Positions 29,613 through 38,629 of a DNA stretch of 64,000 nucleotides are shown piece by piece. Numbering within the stretch: the stretch's first letter is position 1; the number at the start of each line of letters is the position of its first letter. The DNA lies in the NCBI RefSeq assembly GCF_003284925.1, contig NZ_QMEX01000004.1, forward strand, positions 1 through 64,000, in the 5' to 3' direction. Position numbers and translations under genes: made by a program. Below the pieces are notes generated by a model. That model searched no databases, was not told the origin of the DNA, and worked only from the letters and a program-made list of their open reading frames with translations. Origin of the DNA: Mycolicibacter senuensis (GTDB lineage Bacteria > Actinomycetota > Actinomycetes > Mycobacteriales > Mycobacteriaceae).

Positions 29613-30893
29613 ATGACCCTGAGTTCACCTGCCAGCCCGCCCACTTCGCCGCGCCCCTACCACCGACTCGACATCTCGGATCCAGCCTTCTGGGGCAATG
29701 ACTTTCGCTCCCGCGACGAGAGTTTCGCAACGTTGCGCGGCGAACCGGGGCTGAGCTGGCACCGGCCGATACCGGCCGTATTCCCGCACGAAGAGACCGG
29801 CTACTGGGCGGCGACCCGGCACGCCGACGTCAAGTTCGTCAGCCAGCACGAGGAGCTGTTCTGTTCCAGCGAAGGGGTCAGCGTCGATCCGATGCCGGCC
29901 GAGATCCAGCGCAACATGACCTTCTTCCTGGCGATGGACCCCCCGGAGCACACCCGCTACCGCAAGCTGATCAGCTCGGGCTTCACCCCGCGCCAGGTCC
30001 GCCGCATCGAGGAGCAGATCAAGACCAACGCCCGCAGCATCGTCGACGATCTGCTCGAGCAGCTGCACACCGGCAACCAGATCGACTTCGTCGCAAGCTG
30101 TTCGGGCCAGCTGCCGATGCGCACCGTGTCCGACATGATCGGCATCGATCCCGCCGATCAGCAGAAGGTGGCCTACGCCGCCGAATGTCTGTTCAGCGGC
30201 AGCGACGACGAGTACGCCTCGCTGGAGGAGCGGGCCGTGCATGTCATGACGCAGCTGGGTGTGCTGGCCGGTTCCGGCGTCGAGTTGGCGCAGCGCCGTC
30301 GCGCCGAGCCGCACGATGACCTGATGACCGAACTGGTCAACGCCGAGGTCGACGGCCACCGGCTCAGCGACGAAGAACTCGGCTCCTTCATGGTGCTGCT
30401 GGGTTCGGCGGGCAACGACACGACCAAACAGACCACCACGCACGCGTTCAAGGCGCTGATCGATCATCCCGAGCAGCGCGCCTGGCTGTTGGCCGACTTC
30501 GACAACCGGATCGGCGGGGCGGTCGAGGAATTCGTGCGCTGGTCGACACCGGTGCTCGCGTTCGCCCGCCACGCCGTGGTGGACACCGAAGTCGCCGGGA
30601 CCGAGATCAAGGCCGGCGAGAAGATCGCATTGTTCTACTGCTCGGCCAACCGCGACGAGGCGGTGTTCGACCGGCCGCACGAGTTCGACATCACCCGTGA
30701 CCCCAACCCGCACCTGGGGTTCGGCGGCGGCGGCGCGCACTACTGTCTGGGCACTCACGTCGCCCGGATGCAGTTGCGCCACCTGTTCTACGAGCTGCTG
30801 ACGCGGCTGCCCGAGGTCACGCTCGGCGAGCCGGAGTATCTGCAGAGCACCTTCGTGCACGGCATCAAGCGGATGCCGATCAGCTTGGCCTAG
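29613..30893 (+). CDS. Cytochrome P450 (CYP125-type layout)
   Basis: A 426-residue P450 monooxygenase. The I-helix is AGNDTT (266-271), ExxR is E306-R309, and the heme loop FGGGGAHYCLG (370-380) puts the thiolate at Cys378. The glycine-rich heme loop and the FFLAMDPPEHTRYRKLIS segment recall the CYP125/CYP142/CYP268 group, which hydroxylates branched lipid or sterol side chains. It is in one operon with the SDR at 28813. Confidence 0.92.
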   Translation: MTLSSPASPPTSPRPYHRLDISDPAFWGNDFRSRDESFATLRGEPGLSWHRPIPAVFPHEETGYWAATRHADVKFVSQHEELFCSSEGVSVDPMPAEIQRNMTFFLAMDPPEHTRYRKLISSGFTPRQVRRIEEQIKTNARSIVDDLLEQLHTGNQIDFVASCSGQLPMRTVSDMIGIDPADQQKVAYAAECLFSGSDDEYASLEERAVHVMTQLGVLAGSGVELAQRRRAEPHDDLMTELVNAEVDGHRLSDEELGSFMVLLGSAGNDTTKQTTTHAFKALIDHPEQRAWLLADFDNRIGGAVEEFVRWSTPVLAFARHAVVDTEVAGTEIKAGEKIALFYCSANRDEAVFDRPHEFDITRDPNPHLGFGGGGAHYCLGTHVARMQLRHLFYELLTRLPEVTLGEPEYLQSTFVHGIKRMPISLA

Positions 30894-30920
30894 GGTGGCG
30901 CAGGGCCGGTGTAATCATTT

Positions 30921-30937
30921 ACTGTAATGCTTACAGT
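30921..30937. promoter_or_regulatory. Perfect 17-bp island palindrome upstream of P450
   Basis: ACTGTAA-TGC-TTACAGT is a perfect inverted repeat; one more base pair on each side (T/A) also matches. It lies 29 bp upstream of the GTG start at 30967. It is one of two perfect copies and defines the motif. Confidence 0.75.
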
Positions 30938-30966
30938 ATTCTACTCAGCCAGACGGGAGATCAGTC

Positions 30967-32178
30967 GTGGAGAGCCAGGTTGACGGCGCCGCCACCGCAC
31001 TCGACAAGCCGGCCGGCTTCATCCGGGACCCGTACCCGTACTTCGAGGCCAAGCGCCGCGAGGCGGGCATCTTCCCCGGAACGGTCATGGACTACTCCAA
31101 GACCCCGGAATCGCTGCGGCCGAAGCTGTCATTCGCCGCTGTCTCCTTTGAAGCAGTCAACCAGGTGTTCCGCGAAGCGGATTCCTTCAACTCGCGCATC
31201 TACGACATGACGATCGGGCTGTTCCTGGGGCCCACCATCCTGGCGATGGAGGGCGAGCCCCACCGCAAGCACCGCAACCTGGTGTCCTCGGCTTTCAAGC
31301 GGAAATCGTTGGTGCACTGGGAACCGGACGTGGTGCGGCCCGTCTGTAACGCCCTGATCGATGAGTTCATCGACGCCGGCACCGCCGATCTGGTGTCCGG
31401 GTTCACCTTCGAGTTCCCCACCCGCGTCATCTCCAAGTTGCTGGGCCTTCCCGAAGAGGACCTAGCGTGGTTTCGGCAGCGAGCGATCGAGTTGATCAGC
31501 TACACCGTCAACTACGAGCGTGCGTTCAGCGCGTCAGCGGCGTTGAAGGACTACTTCCTCGATCAGATGGACAGGCGCAAATCGCACCCGACCGCCGACA
31601 TCATCGGCGATCTGGTCACGGCCGAGATCGACGGCGAGAAGTTGGGCGACGAGGCGATCTACTCGTTCCTACGGCTGCTGCTGCCGGCCGGGCTGGAGAC
31701 CACCTATCGGGCCACCAGCAACCTGCTCTATCTGCTGCTGACCCATCCCGACCAGTTCGCCGCCGTACGGGCCGACCACGACCTGATCGGCCCCGCCATC
31801 GAGGAGGGGTTGCGCTACGAAACCCCGCTGACCACCGTGCAACGCACCGCGATCCGCGATACCGAGGTCGCCGGTGTGCCGATTCCGGCCGGTGCCGTCG
31901 TCGATGTCTGCATCGGATCGGCCAACCGGGACGAGACCCGGTGGGAGCGTTCGGAGCAGTTTGACATCTCCCGCAAATGGATTCCGCACATCACGTTCGC
32001 CGCCGGCGAGCACACCTGCATGGGCCTGCATCTGGCCCGCATGGAGATGCGCGTTGCGATGGAGTGCCTGCTGGGCCGGCTCGGCGACATCACTTTAGTG
32101 ACCGACGACAACCCGCACATCTACGGCCAACCGTTCCGCTCGCCGCGGTCGCTGCCGGTGACGTTCACCAGCAAGTGA
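30967..32178 (+). CDS. Cytochrome P450 with Glu in the I-helix motif
   Basis: A 403-residue P450. The I-helix reads AGLETT (241-246), with Glu in place of the more common Asp. ExxR is E280-R283, and the heme loop FAAGEHTCMG (344-353) has Cys351, with Ala replacing the usual Gly. The GTG start follows a GGGAGA ribosome site (30955-30960). Its own promoter carries a perfect 17-bp palindrome. It differs strongly from the adjacent P450, so the two probably act on different positions or intermediates. Confidence 0.9.
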   Translation: MESQVDGAATALDKPAGFIRDPYPYFEAKRREAGIFPGTVMDYSKTPESLRPKLSFAAVSFEAVNQVFREADSFNSRIYDMTIGLFLGPTILAMEGEPHRKHRNLVSSAFKRKSLVHWEPDVVRPVCNALIDEFIDAGTADLVSGFTFEFPTRVISKLLGLPEEDLAWFRQRAIELISYTVNYERAFSASAALKDYFLDQMDRRKSHPTADIIGDLVTAEIDGEKLGDEAIYSFLRLLLPAGLETTYRATSNLLYLLLTHPDQFAAVRADHDLIGPAIEEGLRYETPLTTVQRTAIRDTEVAGVPIPAGAVVDVCIGSANRDETRWERSEQFDISRKWIPHITFAAGEHTCMGLHLARMEMRVAMECLLGRLGDITLVTDDNPHIYGQPFRSPRSLPVTFTSK

Positions 32179-32194
32179 GCTGCGGACAGTAAGA

Positions 32195-32273
32195 CGTTTG
32201 CCCGCCTCGTAGCGACAATTTGCGCCGGACCTCGCCCGCGGCAGGCATTGTCGCTACAAGCCGGGCACAAACG
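32195..32273. repeat. Large imperfect hairpin between convergent genes
   Basis: GTAGCGACAAT (32209-32219) pairs perfectly with ATTGTCGCTAC (32247-32257), and outer arms CGTTTGCCCG (32195-32204) and CGGGCACAAACG (32262-32273) extend the stem. It fills the gap between the P450 stop and the convergent aldehyde dehydrogenase stop, so it may end both transcripts. GTAGCGACAATT recurs unpaired at 60443, which hints at a dispersed family. Confidence 0.6.
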
Positions 32274-32340
32274 CCTATGGTCGAAACTCGCCAGACGCCG
32301 GAACCGGAGCCCGAGCGGGGTACACGGCGCGGCGGGGGAC

Positions 32341-33897
32341 TCAGGCCCCCCGCGGTCTGCGGTAGCCGATGGTCTTGGTCTCCAGGTACTGCGAGAACCC
32401 CTCGATCCCACACTGCCTACCCCAGCCGCTGCTCTTGTAGCCGCCGAAGGGCGCATCGGCGCCGTAGTACATGCCGCCGTTGACGCCGATGGCCCCGGTG
32501 CGTACCCGGCGGGCCACGGCCATGGCCCGCTCACTCGACGCCGACACCACCGCGCCGGCCAGCCCGTAGGCGCTGTCGTTGGCGATCCGCACCGCCTCGT
32601 CGTCATCCCCGAACGGCAGGATCACCAGCACCGGACCGAACACCTCCTGTTGGGCGATGGCCGCGCTGTTGTCGACGCCGACGATCACCGTCGGCTGCAC
32701 GTAGTACCCACCCGTCAGCTCATCTGGTAGCCCGGTGACTTCGCCTCCGCCGGTGGTGATCTCAGCTCCGTCGCGGCGCGCTTGCGCAATCGCATCGAGC
32801 ACCCGCTGCTGCTGCGCGGCGCTGATCAGCGGACCCACCAGGGTCTGCGACAGCACCGGGTCACCCACCGTCACCGCCGCGAAAGCCGCGGTCACCGCGG
32901 TCACCACCTCGTCGTAGAGCGAGGTGTGCACCAGCATCCGGGTGGTGGCCGCGCAGGCCTGCCCGGCGTGCACGCACACTCCGACCGCACCCGGGATCAC
33001 TTTGGCCGGGTCGGCGTCGTCGAGCACGATCAGCGCCGACTTCCCGCCCAGTTCAAGGAAAGTGCGCTTCATGGTGTCGGCGCTCTGGCGTGCCAGCAGC
33101 TTGCCCACCGCGGTGGATCCGGTGAACGAGATCATGTCGACGCGGGGATCGGTGCCGAGCAGACCGGCCACCTCGTTGGACCCGGTGGGCACCACGTTGA
33201 GCACGCCGGCGGGGATGTCGGTGTGCTCGGCGACCAGCCGCCCCAGCCGGGTGGCGTTCCACGGCGTGTTCGGGTCGGGCTTGAGCACGACGGTGTTGCC
33301 GGCCGCCAGTGCCGGCCCCAGCTTGTTGAGGATCACCTCGATCGGGAAGTTGGACGGGGTGATGGCCGCCACCACTCCGACCGGCTCCTTGACCACGGTG
33401 CGCATATTGCGCTCGCCGAATAACCCGCCGCCCTGCAGCGGCCGCTCCCACTCGAACTCATCGATCAGCCGTGCCGGGTAGCGCAATGCGTCGGCCAGCG
33501 GCCAATCCAGCTGTGCCAGTTGGGTCGTCATCACTGGACAGCCCACTTCGGCGATCAGCTCGGTGCGCAACTGCTCCTGTTCGGCCTCCAGTGCCGACTG
33601 CAACTGCTGCAGGCATCGCTTGCGCAGGTCCCGGTTGGTCGCCCAGTCGGTGTCGTCGAACGCTCGGCGGGCGGCGCCGACTGCCCGGTCCATGTCGGTG
33701 GCGTCAGCCGCCGCGGTGGCGCCCAGCACCCGCCCGGTGGCCGGCGCGATGCTGTCGAACCGCGCACCCGATGCCGCGTCGACCAGTTTGCCGTCGACCA
33801 GCATCCGCGGCTCGGCGGCCGCCGCGGCCCGTTCGCCGATCTCGACGCTGGTGACCTTGACGTCGCCGGCATCTTTCGGATGCCCAACCGTAACCAT
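32341..33897 (-). CDS. Aldehyde dehydrogenase
   Basis: A 518-residue NAD(P)-dependent aldehyde dehydrogenase: ITPSNFPIEVILNKLGPALAAGN, SFTGSTAVGK, FLELGGKSALIVLDD (catalytic Glu) and HAGQACAATTR (catalytic Cys). The ATG at 33897 lies inside a 17-bp operator-like palindrome, so the mRNA would be leaderless or the real start may be the ATG at 33801, just before LVDGKLVDAASG where the family domain begins. It is divergent from a CoA transferase gene. Confidence 0.9.
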   Translation of the reverse strand: MVTVGHPKDAGDVKVTSVEIGERAAAAAEPRMLVDGKLVDAASGARFDSIAPATGRVLGATAAADATDMDRAVGAARRAFDDTDWATNRDLRKRCLQQLQSALEAEQEQLRTELIAEVGCPVMTTQLAQLDWPLADALRYPARLIDEFEWERPLQGGGLFGERNMRTVVKEPVGVVAAITPSNFPIEVILNKLGPALAAGNTVVLKPDPNTPWNATRLGRLVAEHTDIPAGVLNVVPTGSNEVAGLLGTDPRVDMISFTGSTAVGKLLARQSADTMKRTFLELGGKSALIVLDDADPAKVIPGAVGVCVHAGQACAATTRMLVHTSLYDEVVTAVTAAFAAVTVGDPVLSQTLVGPLISAAQQQRVLDAIAQARRDGAEITTGGGEVTGLPDELTGGYYVQPTVIVGVDNSAAIAQQEVFGPVLVILPFGDDDEAVRIANDSAYGLAGAVVSASSERAMAVARRVRTGAIGVNGGMYYGADAPFGGYKSSGWGRQCGIEGFSQYLETKTIGYRRPRGA

Positions 33898-33903
33898 TAC
33901 AGT
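33887..33903. promoter_or_regulatory. 17-bp island palindrome (one mismatch) between ALDH and CoA transferase
   Basis: ACCGTAA-CCA-TTACAGT matches 13 of 14 arm positions. It covers the proposed ALDH start codon and is 39 bp upstream of the CoA transferase start, so a repressor here could block both divergent promoters. Confidence 0.65.
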
Positions 33904-33942
33904 AGAATACTCCAATTGGTCGGATGTCAGGAGCGTGCCGAG

Positions 33943-35169
33943 TTGATCAAGGTCATGGACGGCTTCCGAGTACTCGAGGTCGCGCAGTTCACGTTCGTCC
34001 CGGCAGCCGGGGCGATCCTGGCCGACTGGGGCGCCGACGTCATCAAGGTCGAGCACCCGGTGCGCGGCGACACTCAGCGCGGATTCATCCGAATGGGCGG
34101 TTTCGAACTCGACCCCGACCGGCATCCACTGATCGAGCATCCCAACCGCGGCAAGCGCAGCGTCGGCATCGATGTCTCGACCCCCGAGGGCCAGCAGGTG
34201 CTCCACGAACTCGCCGCGACCGCAGACGTCTTCTTGACCAACTACCTTCCCCGAGCACGGCAGAAGAACCGGTTCGACGTCGAGCACATTCGTGCGGCGA
34301 ACCCGAACATCATCTACGCGCGCGGCAGCGCCTACGGCGACAAGGGCCCGGAGCGCGACATCGGCGGTTTCGACGGCACCGCGTTCTGGACCCGCAGCGG
34401 CGTGGGCCACGCGCTGAGCCCGGAAGAACTGGGCGCGCCGCTGTCCCAGGGGATTCCGGCGTTCGGCGACTCAGTCGGCGGCATGAACATCGCCGGCGGT
34501 ATCGCCGCGGCGCTGCTGCATCGGGAACGCACCGGGGAGGCGCTCGAGGTCGATGTATCGCTGCTGTCCACCGCGTGGTGGGCGGCCGGCGCCAGCGTGA
34601 CGCAGGGGATGGAGACCGGCGAGGCCATGCGCTCGCTGATGCCGCAATCCGGTGGTTCCCCGGCGAATCCGTTCCTGGGCAACTACACCACCTCCGATGG
34701 CGGCACCATCAACCTGTGCATCGTGAGCCCGACCGGATACATCCGGGACACCTTCGAGCACCTCGGTATCCCCGAGGCCGCCGACGACCCCCGTTTCTCC
34801 GACGTGCTGCCGTTGATGGAGAACGCCGATGCGGCCAGTGAGTTGATCGTCGCCGCGATCGGCGCCAAGCCGTTCGAATACTGGCGTCAGAACCTCAAGA
34901 CCATGAAGGGCCAGTGGGCGCCGTTCCAGAGCCTGGTGGACCTGGGCTCCGACGAGCAGGCCATCGCCAACGACATGATCGTGGAGGTCGAGGCCGGCGA
35001 TGGCGGGCCGGCGTTCAAGGTGGTCCGTGGTCCGGTGCAGTTCAACCACGAGCCGCTGGAAACCACCCGCGCTCCGCAGGCGTCCGAGCACACCGAGACG
35101 GTGTTGATGGAACTCGGAATCGACTGGGACCGCATCGAAAAGCTGAAGGAGTCCGGCGCTATCGCCTAG
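33943..35169 (+). CDS. Family III CoA transferase (CaiB/BaiF type)
   Basis: A protein of about 408 residues that moves CoA from an acyl-CoA to a carboxylic acid without a covalent enzyme-CoA thioester. FRVLEVAQFTFVPAAGAILADWGADVIKVEHP is the family N terminus, and DIGGFDGTAFWTRSG includes the likely catalytic Asp. I favour the TTG at 33943 because AGGAG (33929-33933) is 9 bases upstream; the ATG four codons later is the alternative. Its stop shares CTAG with the convergent thioesterase gene. Confidence 0.88.
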   Translation: MIKVMDGFRVLEVAQFTFVPAAGAILADWGADVIKVEHPVRGDTQRGFIRMGGFELDPDRHPLIEHPNRGKRSVGIDVSTPEGQQVLHELAATADVFLTNYLPRARQKNRFDVEHIRAANPNIIYARGSAYGDKGPERDIGGFDGTAFWTRSGVGHALSPEELGAPLSQGIPAFGDSVGGMNIAGGIAAALLHRERTGEALEVDVSLLSTAWWAAGASVTQGMETGEAMRSLMPQSGGSPANPFLGNYTTSDGGTINLCIVSPTGYIRDTFEHLGIPEAADDPRFSDVLPLMENADAASELIVAAIGAKPFEYWRQNLKTMKGQWAPFQSLVDLGSDEQAIANDMIVEVEAGDGGPAFKVVRGPVQFNHEPLETTRAPQASEHTETVLMELGIDWDRIEKLKESGAIA

Positions 35170-35963
35170 CCTGCCGCAGATTTCTCTCTGCTCGGATCGA
35201 AGTTGAAGTTCGCGATGGCAGTCGATACACCGTTGCCGATCGGGCCGGATGTGTCGAACAGTGCGGCGCTTCCAGTGGCGACGCCCGCGTCGCTGTAGTG
35301 GGTCAGCGACGCCAGCCCGATATAGGGGCCGACCGGCAGCCTGCTCAGCGTCAGGGTGTAGTCGGCGTTGATGAACGCCAGTCCCTTGGTGCTGAAGTTC
35401 GTCAGCGAGGCGGTGACATCGACGGCCATCGCCGCCCGCACGAACGGCGTGAGTTCTTCGCCGTCGACCAGGTCACGGATCTCGCGCAGCCACGCGTAGC
35501 GCGGACCGGCGTGCTGCCACGGGAAACGGCCACCGTCGTCGCTGCCGTAGGTCTGGATGAACATCGGCACGGATTCATCAAGGCTCGCGGGCTCCTCCGG
35601 CACCGAGAGCATGGGGACTTCGGTGGTGTAGAACTCACCGTCGGGCTGGGTGCCACGCCGCAGATACAGTGCCGATGCGCGGGCCACCAGTTCGCCGTCC
35701 TGGGTCATGGCGGCGTCTATCGCGCGCATCCGCGACCCGGCGCGGACCACCGACGCGGTGACGCGCAGCGGTTCGGTGGCCACCCGGCGCAGGATCTCGA
35801 CGGTGAGTCGCGCCGGCTGCAGGTCGTTCTCGGGCACCTGTTGCTCGACGGCGCGGGCCAACAGGCCACCGACCACCTGTCCGCCGAGTGTCGGCCCCCA
35901 CCCGCCGTGGGCGATGGGATTGGGCACCAGGTCGTTGTCGCGGCGAACCGTGAACGGGATCAT
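35166..35963 (-). CDS. Acyl-CoA thioesterase, TesB-like double hotdog
   Basis: A 265-residue protein of the TesB/thioesterase-like superfamily: HGGWGPTLGGQVVGGLLARAVEQ near the N terminus, VTASVVRAGSRMRAIDAAMTQDGELVARASALYLRR, and a second hotdog half ending IGNGVSTAIANFNFDPSR. It probably hydrolyses acyl-CoA intermediates to release CoA. ATG 35963 overlaps the stop of the SDR gene upstream (ATGA). Confidence 0.8.
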   Translation of the reverse strand: MIPFTVRRDNDLVPNPIAHGGWGPTLGGQVVGGLLARAVEQQVPENDLQPARLTVEILRRVATEPLRVTASVVRAGSRMRAIDAAMTQDGELVARASALYLRRGTQPDGEFYTTEVPMLSVPEEPASLDESVPMFIQTYGSDDGGRFPWQHAGPRYAWLREIRDLVDGEELTPFVRAAMAVDVTASLTNFSTKGLAFINADYTLTLSRLPVGPYIGLASLTHYSDAGVATGSAALFDTSGPIGNGVSTAIANFNFDPSREKSAAG

Positions 35964-36976
35964 GTCTTGCTGCGCTCCAGGTAGAACTTGGCGGCGCGCC
36001 GGATCGCGTCCTCGGTCGGTTCCGGATGCCACCCCAGTTCGCGGGTGGCCTTGCTGTGGTCGGCCGGCGACGTCAACGCCATGAGCCGGGCACCCGTTGC
36101 GGTGAACGCGAAGTCGCGGCGCAACAGCGCCCCCAGCGCCCCGACGAGATGCCCGGCGATATGCAACACCGCCATCGGTACGCCGAAGCGGGGCGGCGTT
36201 GCCCCGACCTCGTGAGCGGCGATGGTGAGCATCTCGCGCTGACTCATGTACCGCTCGGAGATGATGTAGCGCTGGCCGATCCGCCCCCGTTCGGCGGCCA
36301 GGATCATGCCTCGGGCGGCATCGTCGATGCCCACCACCTCCGAGCCCACACCACGCGCGTAGGCCGGCATCCTCCCCTGCGCCGCCAGCTGGACGAGCAT
36401 GCCCTGGCGCGGCTGCCAGTCCGGCGGACCGTACGGATTCGACACGTTCGTGACGACTGCCGGCACGCCGCGGTCGGCCGCGTAGGACAGCACCAGCCGC
36501 TCCGCCTCACGGCGGGAGGCGATGTAGGCCCCACCTTGGTCGGCCCAGTTGAACGGCGTTTCCTCGTCCACGGTTTCGCCGTTGCGCCCCACCGCGATGG
36601 TGCCGATGGTGCTCAGGAAGACGAACTTGTCGAGGTTGGCATCCGCGGCCACCTCCAAGACATTGCGCAGCCCCTCGACGTTGGTGCGAAACAGCGGTGC
36701 GGGGTCACGGAGTTCCGCGCGGGTGTCGACGACGCAGTAGTACACCACGTCACGGTCTGCCATGGCCGCGGCGACGGCCGCGGTGTCGAAGATGTCGCCG
36801 TAGCACCGCTGCACGTCAAGTCCGTCGATGCCCTTGGTGGAACTCGAACGGCGCAACAGCACGCGCACGTCGTCGCCGCGGGCGACCAACTGCCGGGTGA
36901 CACAGGCGCCGACGTTGCCGCTGGCGCCCATGACGAGGGCCCGGCGTCGCCCGGCCGATTCGTTGTTCGCTGTCAT
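35960..36976 (-). CDS. Extended SDR, NAD-dependent epimerase/dehydratase-like, YxxxR
   Basis: A 338-residue extended short-chain dehydrogenase. The Rossmann motif is VMGASGNVGACV, and STIGTIAVG holds the serine. The active-site motif is YIASR: the usual lysine of YxxxK is arginine. It is a paralogue of the gene at 45231 (same VVYYCVVD, FRTNVEGLR, RYI.SER.MS phrases), which also has Arg. Substrates may be 3-beta-hydroxysteroid-like, but this is only a guess. It is divergent from the DUF35/thiolase operon. Confidence 0.82.
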   Translation of the reverse strand: MTANNESAGRRRALVMGASGNVGACVTRQLVARGDDVRVLLRRSSSTKGIDGLDVQRCYGDIFDTAAVAAAMADRDVVYYCVVDTRAELRDPAPLFRTNVEGLRNVLEVAADANLDKFVFLSTIGTIAVGRNGETVDEETPFNWADQGGAYIASRREAERLVLSYAADRGVPAVVTNVSNPYGPPDWQPRQGMLVQLAAQGRMPAYARGVGSEVVGIDDAARGMILAAERGRIGQRYIISERYMSQREMLTIAAHEVGATPPRFGVPMAVLHIAGHLVGALGALLRRDFAFTATGARLMALTSPADHSKATRELGWHPEPTEDAIRRAAKFYLERSKT

Positions 36977-37016
36977 CGCCTCAAACCCCGCTGTTCAACC
37001 TGCGCTAGCGTACATT

Positions 37017-37033
37017 ACTGTAAGCATTACAGT
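37017..37033. promoter_or_regulatory. Perfect 17-bp island palindrome in a divergent promoter
   Basis: ACTGTAA-GCA-TTACAGT has perfect arms. It is 26 bp upstream of the DUF35 start (37060) and 40 bp from the divergent SDR start (36976). One bound repressor could control both operons. Confidence 0.75.
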
Positions 37034-37059
37034 TAATAGACCCGTTGCGCGGAGGTTCC

Positions 37060-37485
37060 ATGCAGAAGGCGCTAGCTCCCGATATCTCGACCTGGCCGGC
37101 GGAGAGTCCGCAGCTGGTCGGCAGTCGCTGCGCGGACTGCGAGGCCACGGTGTTTCCAGCGCAGCCGCGCTGCCCGAGCTGCAGCGGTGACCAGATGGCA
37201 CAGCAGCTGCTCCCCCGCACCGGAACCCTGGTGGCCTGGACCACCCAGGGTTTCCCGCCCGGCCCACCGTATCTGGGCCCGACCGGTAAGGACTTCGTCC
37301 CGTTCGGAGTGGGCCTGGTGCAGCTCGGCGATGCCGTGCGGGTGGAAGGCCGGCTCACCGAGAACGACCCCGAGAAGCTGGAGTTCGGTATGCCGGTGGA
37401 GCTGACCATGGTGCCGTTCGCCACTGACGCCGACGGCACCGAGATCATCACGTTCGCCTTCCGGCCGATGGAGCAGGGCGCATGA
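37060..37485 (+). CDS. DUF35 OB-fold protein with zinc ribbon
   Basis: A 141-residue DUF35-type protein: a rubredoxin-like zinc ribbon (CADCEATVFPAQPRCPSC, four cysteines) followed by an OB fold. Such proteins pair with thiolase-like enzymes; in steroid side-chain catabolism the ChsH2 DUF35 domain supports the Ltp2 aldolase. The ATG at 37060 has GGAGG 5-9 bases upstream. It shares ATGA with the thiolase-like gene that follows, so the two probably form a complex. Confidence 0.87.
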   Translation: MQKALAPDISTWPAESPQLVGSRCADCEATVFPAQPRCPSCSGDQMAQQLLPRTGTLVAWTTQGFPPGPPYLGPTGKDFVPFGVGLVQLGDAVRVEGRLTENDPEKLEFGMPVELTMVPFATDADGTEIITFAFRPMEQGA

Positions 37486-38627
37486 ACGAGGTCGCCATCA
37501 TCGGGGTGGGATTGCACCCGTTCGGCCGCTTCGAGGGCAAGTCCGCGATGCAGATGGGGGTGGATGCCATCTTCGCCGCCGTCGCCGACGCTGGCGTGGC
37601 ATGGTCGGACATCGGCGCCGCGACCGGCGGCAGCTGGACGGTGGCCAACCCGGATGCGATCGTCGGGATGGTCGGGCTGTCGGGCATCCCGTTCACCAAT
37701 GTGTTCAACGCCTGCGCGACGGCGGCCAGCGCCGCCAAGGTCTGCGCGGACGGTATCCGGTTGGGCGACTACGACATCGGCATCGCCGTCGGCCTCGACA
37801 AGCATCCCCGCGGGGCGTTCACCGAGGACCCAGCGCTGGTCGGGATGCCGCGCTGGTATGCCGAGAACGGCCAGTACCTGACCACCCAGTTCTTCGGCAT
37901 GAAGGCCAACCGGTATCTGCACGATCACGGTATCTCCCAACAGACATTGGCCAAGGTCGCCGCCAAGAACTTCCGCAACGGGGCGCTGAATCCGAATGCG
38001 TTTCGGCGCAAGCCGATCTCCGAGGAGGAGATCCTGGGCTCGACGATGCTGAACTACCCGCTGACGCAGTACATGTTCTGCGCACCCGATGAGGGGGCGG
38101 CCGCGGTGGTGATGTGCCGCGCGGACATCGCGCACCGCTACACCGACAAGCCGGTGTACCTGCGCGCGGTGGAGGTCCGTACCCGCCGCTACGGCGCCTA
38201 CGAGGTCAACACCACCTTTGCGCCGGTCACCGAGGACGTGGCGCCCACTGTCTACGCCGCTCGCGCCGCGTTCGAGAAGGCCGGCGTGGCACCGCAAGAC
38301 GTCGACGTCATCCAGCTGCAGGACACCGACGCCGGCGCGGAGATCATCCACATGGCCGAGTGCGGCTTCTGCGCCGACGGGGACCAGGAGAAGTTGCTCG
38401 CCGAGGGGGCGACCGAGATCTCCGGGTCGCTTCCGGTCAACACCGACGGCGGGCTGATCGCCAACGGCGAGCCGATCGGCGCCTCGGGCCTGCGCCAGCT
38501 GCACGAGCTGGTGCGCCAACTGCGCGGCGAGGCCGGTGACCGCCAGGTGCCGGGCGAGCCCAAGGTGGGGTTCGCTCAGCTCTACGGGGCGCCGGGCACC
38601 GCTGCGGCCACCATCCTGACGACATAA
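37482..38627 (+). CDS. Thiolase-family lipid-transfer-type protein
   Basis: A 381-residue SCP2-thiolase-like protein. FTNVFNACATAASA places a nucleophile-type cysteine at residue 78, and a glycine-rich end (SLPVNTDGGLIANGEPIGASG) has NTDGG in place of the usual GGxxxGHP. It may be a thiolase or a retro-aldolase working with the DUF35 partner encoded immediately upstream (ATGA overlap). Confidence 0.85.
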   Translation: MNEVAIIGVGLHPFGRFEGKSAMQMGVDAIFAAVADAGVAWSDIGAATGGSWTVANPDAIVGMVGLSGIPFTNVFNACATAASAAKVCADGIRLGDYDIGIAVGLDKHPRGAFTEDPALVGMPRWYAENGQYLTTQFFGMKANRYLHDHGISQQTLAKVAAKNFRNGALNPNAFRRKPISEEEILGSTMLNYPLTQYMFCAPDEGAAAVVMCRADIAHRYTDKPVYLRAVEVRTRRYGAYEVNTTFAPVTEDVAPTVYAARAAFEKAGVAPQDVDVIQLQDTDAGAEIIHMAECGFCADGDQEKLLAEGATEISGSLPVNTDGGLIANGEPIGASGLRQLHELVRQLRGEAGDRQVPGEPKVGFAQLYGAPGTAAATILTT

Positions 38628-38629
38628 GT

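Noticed and set aside
37017..37033. KstR or KstR2 steroid operator
   Set aside because: The arms (ACTGTAA/TTACAGT) do not match the operators I remember for KstR (AAC...GTT type) or KstR2 (AGCAAG...CTTGCT type).
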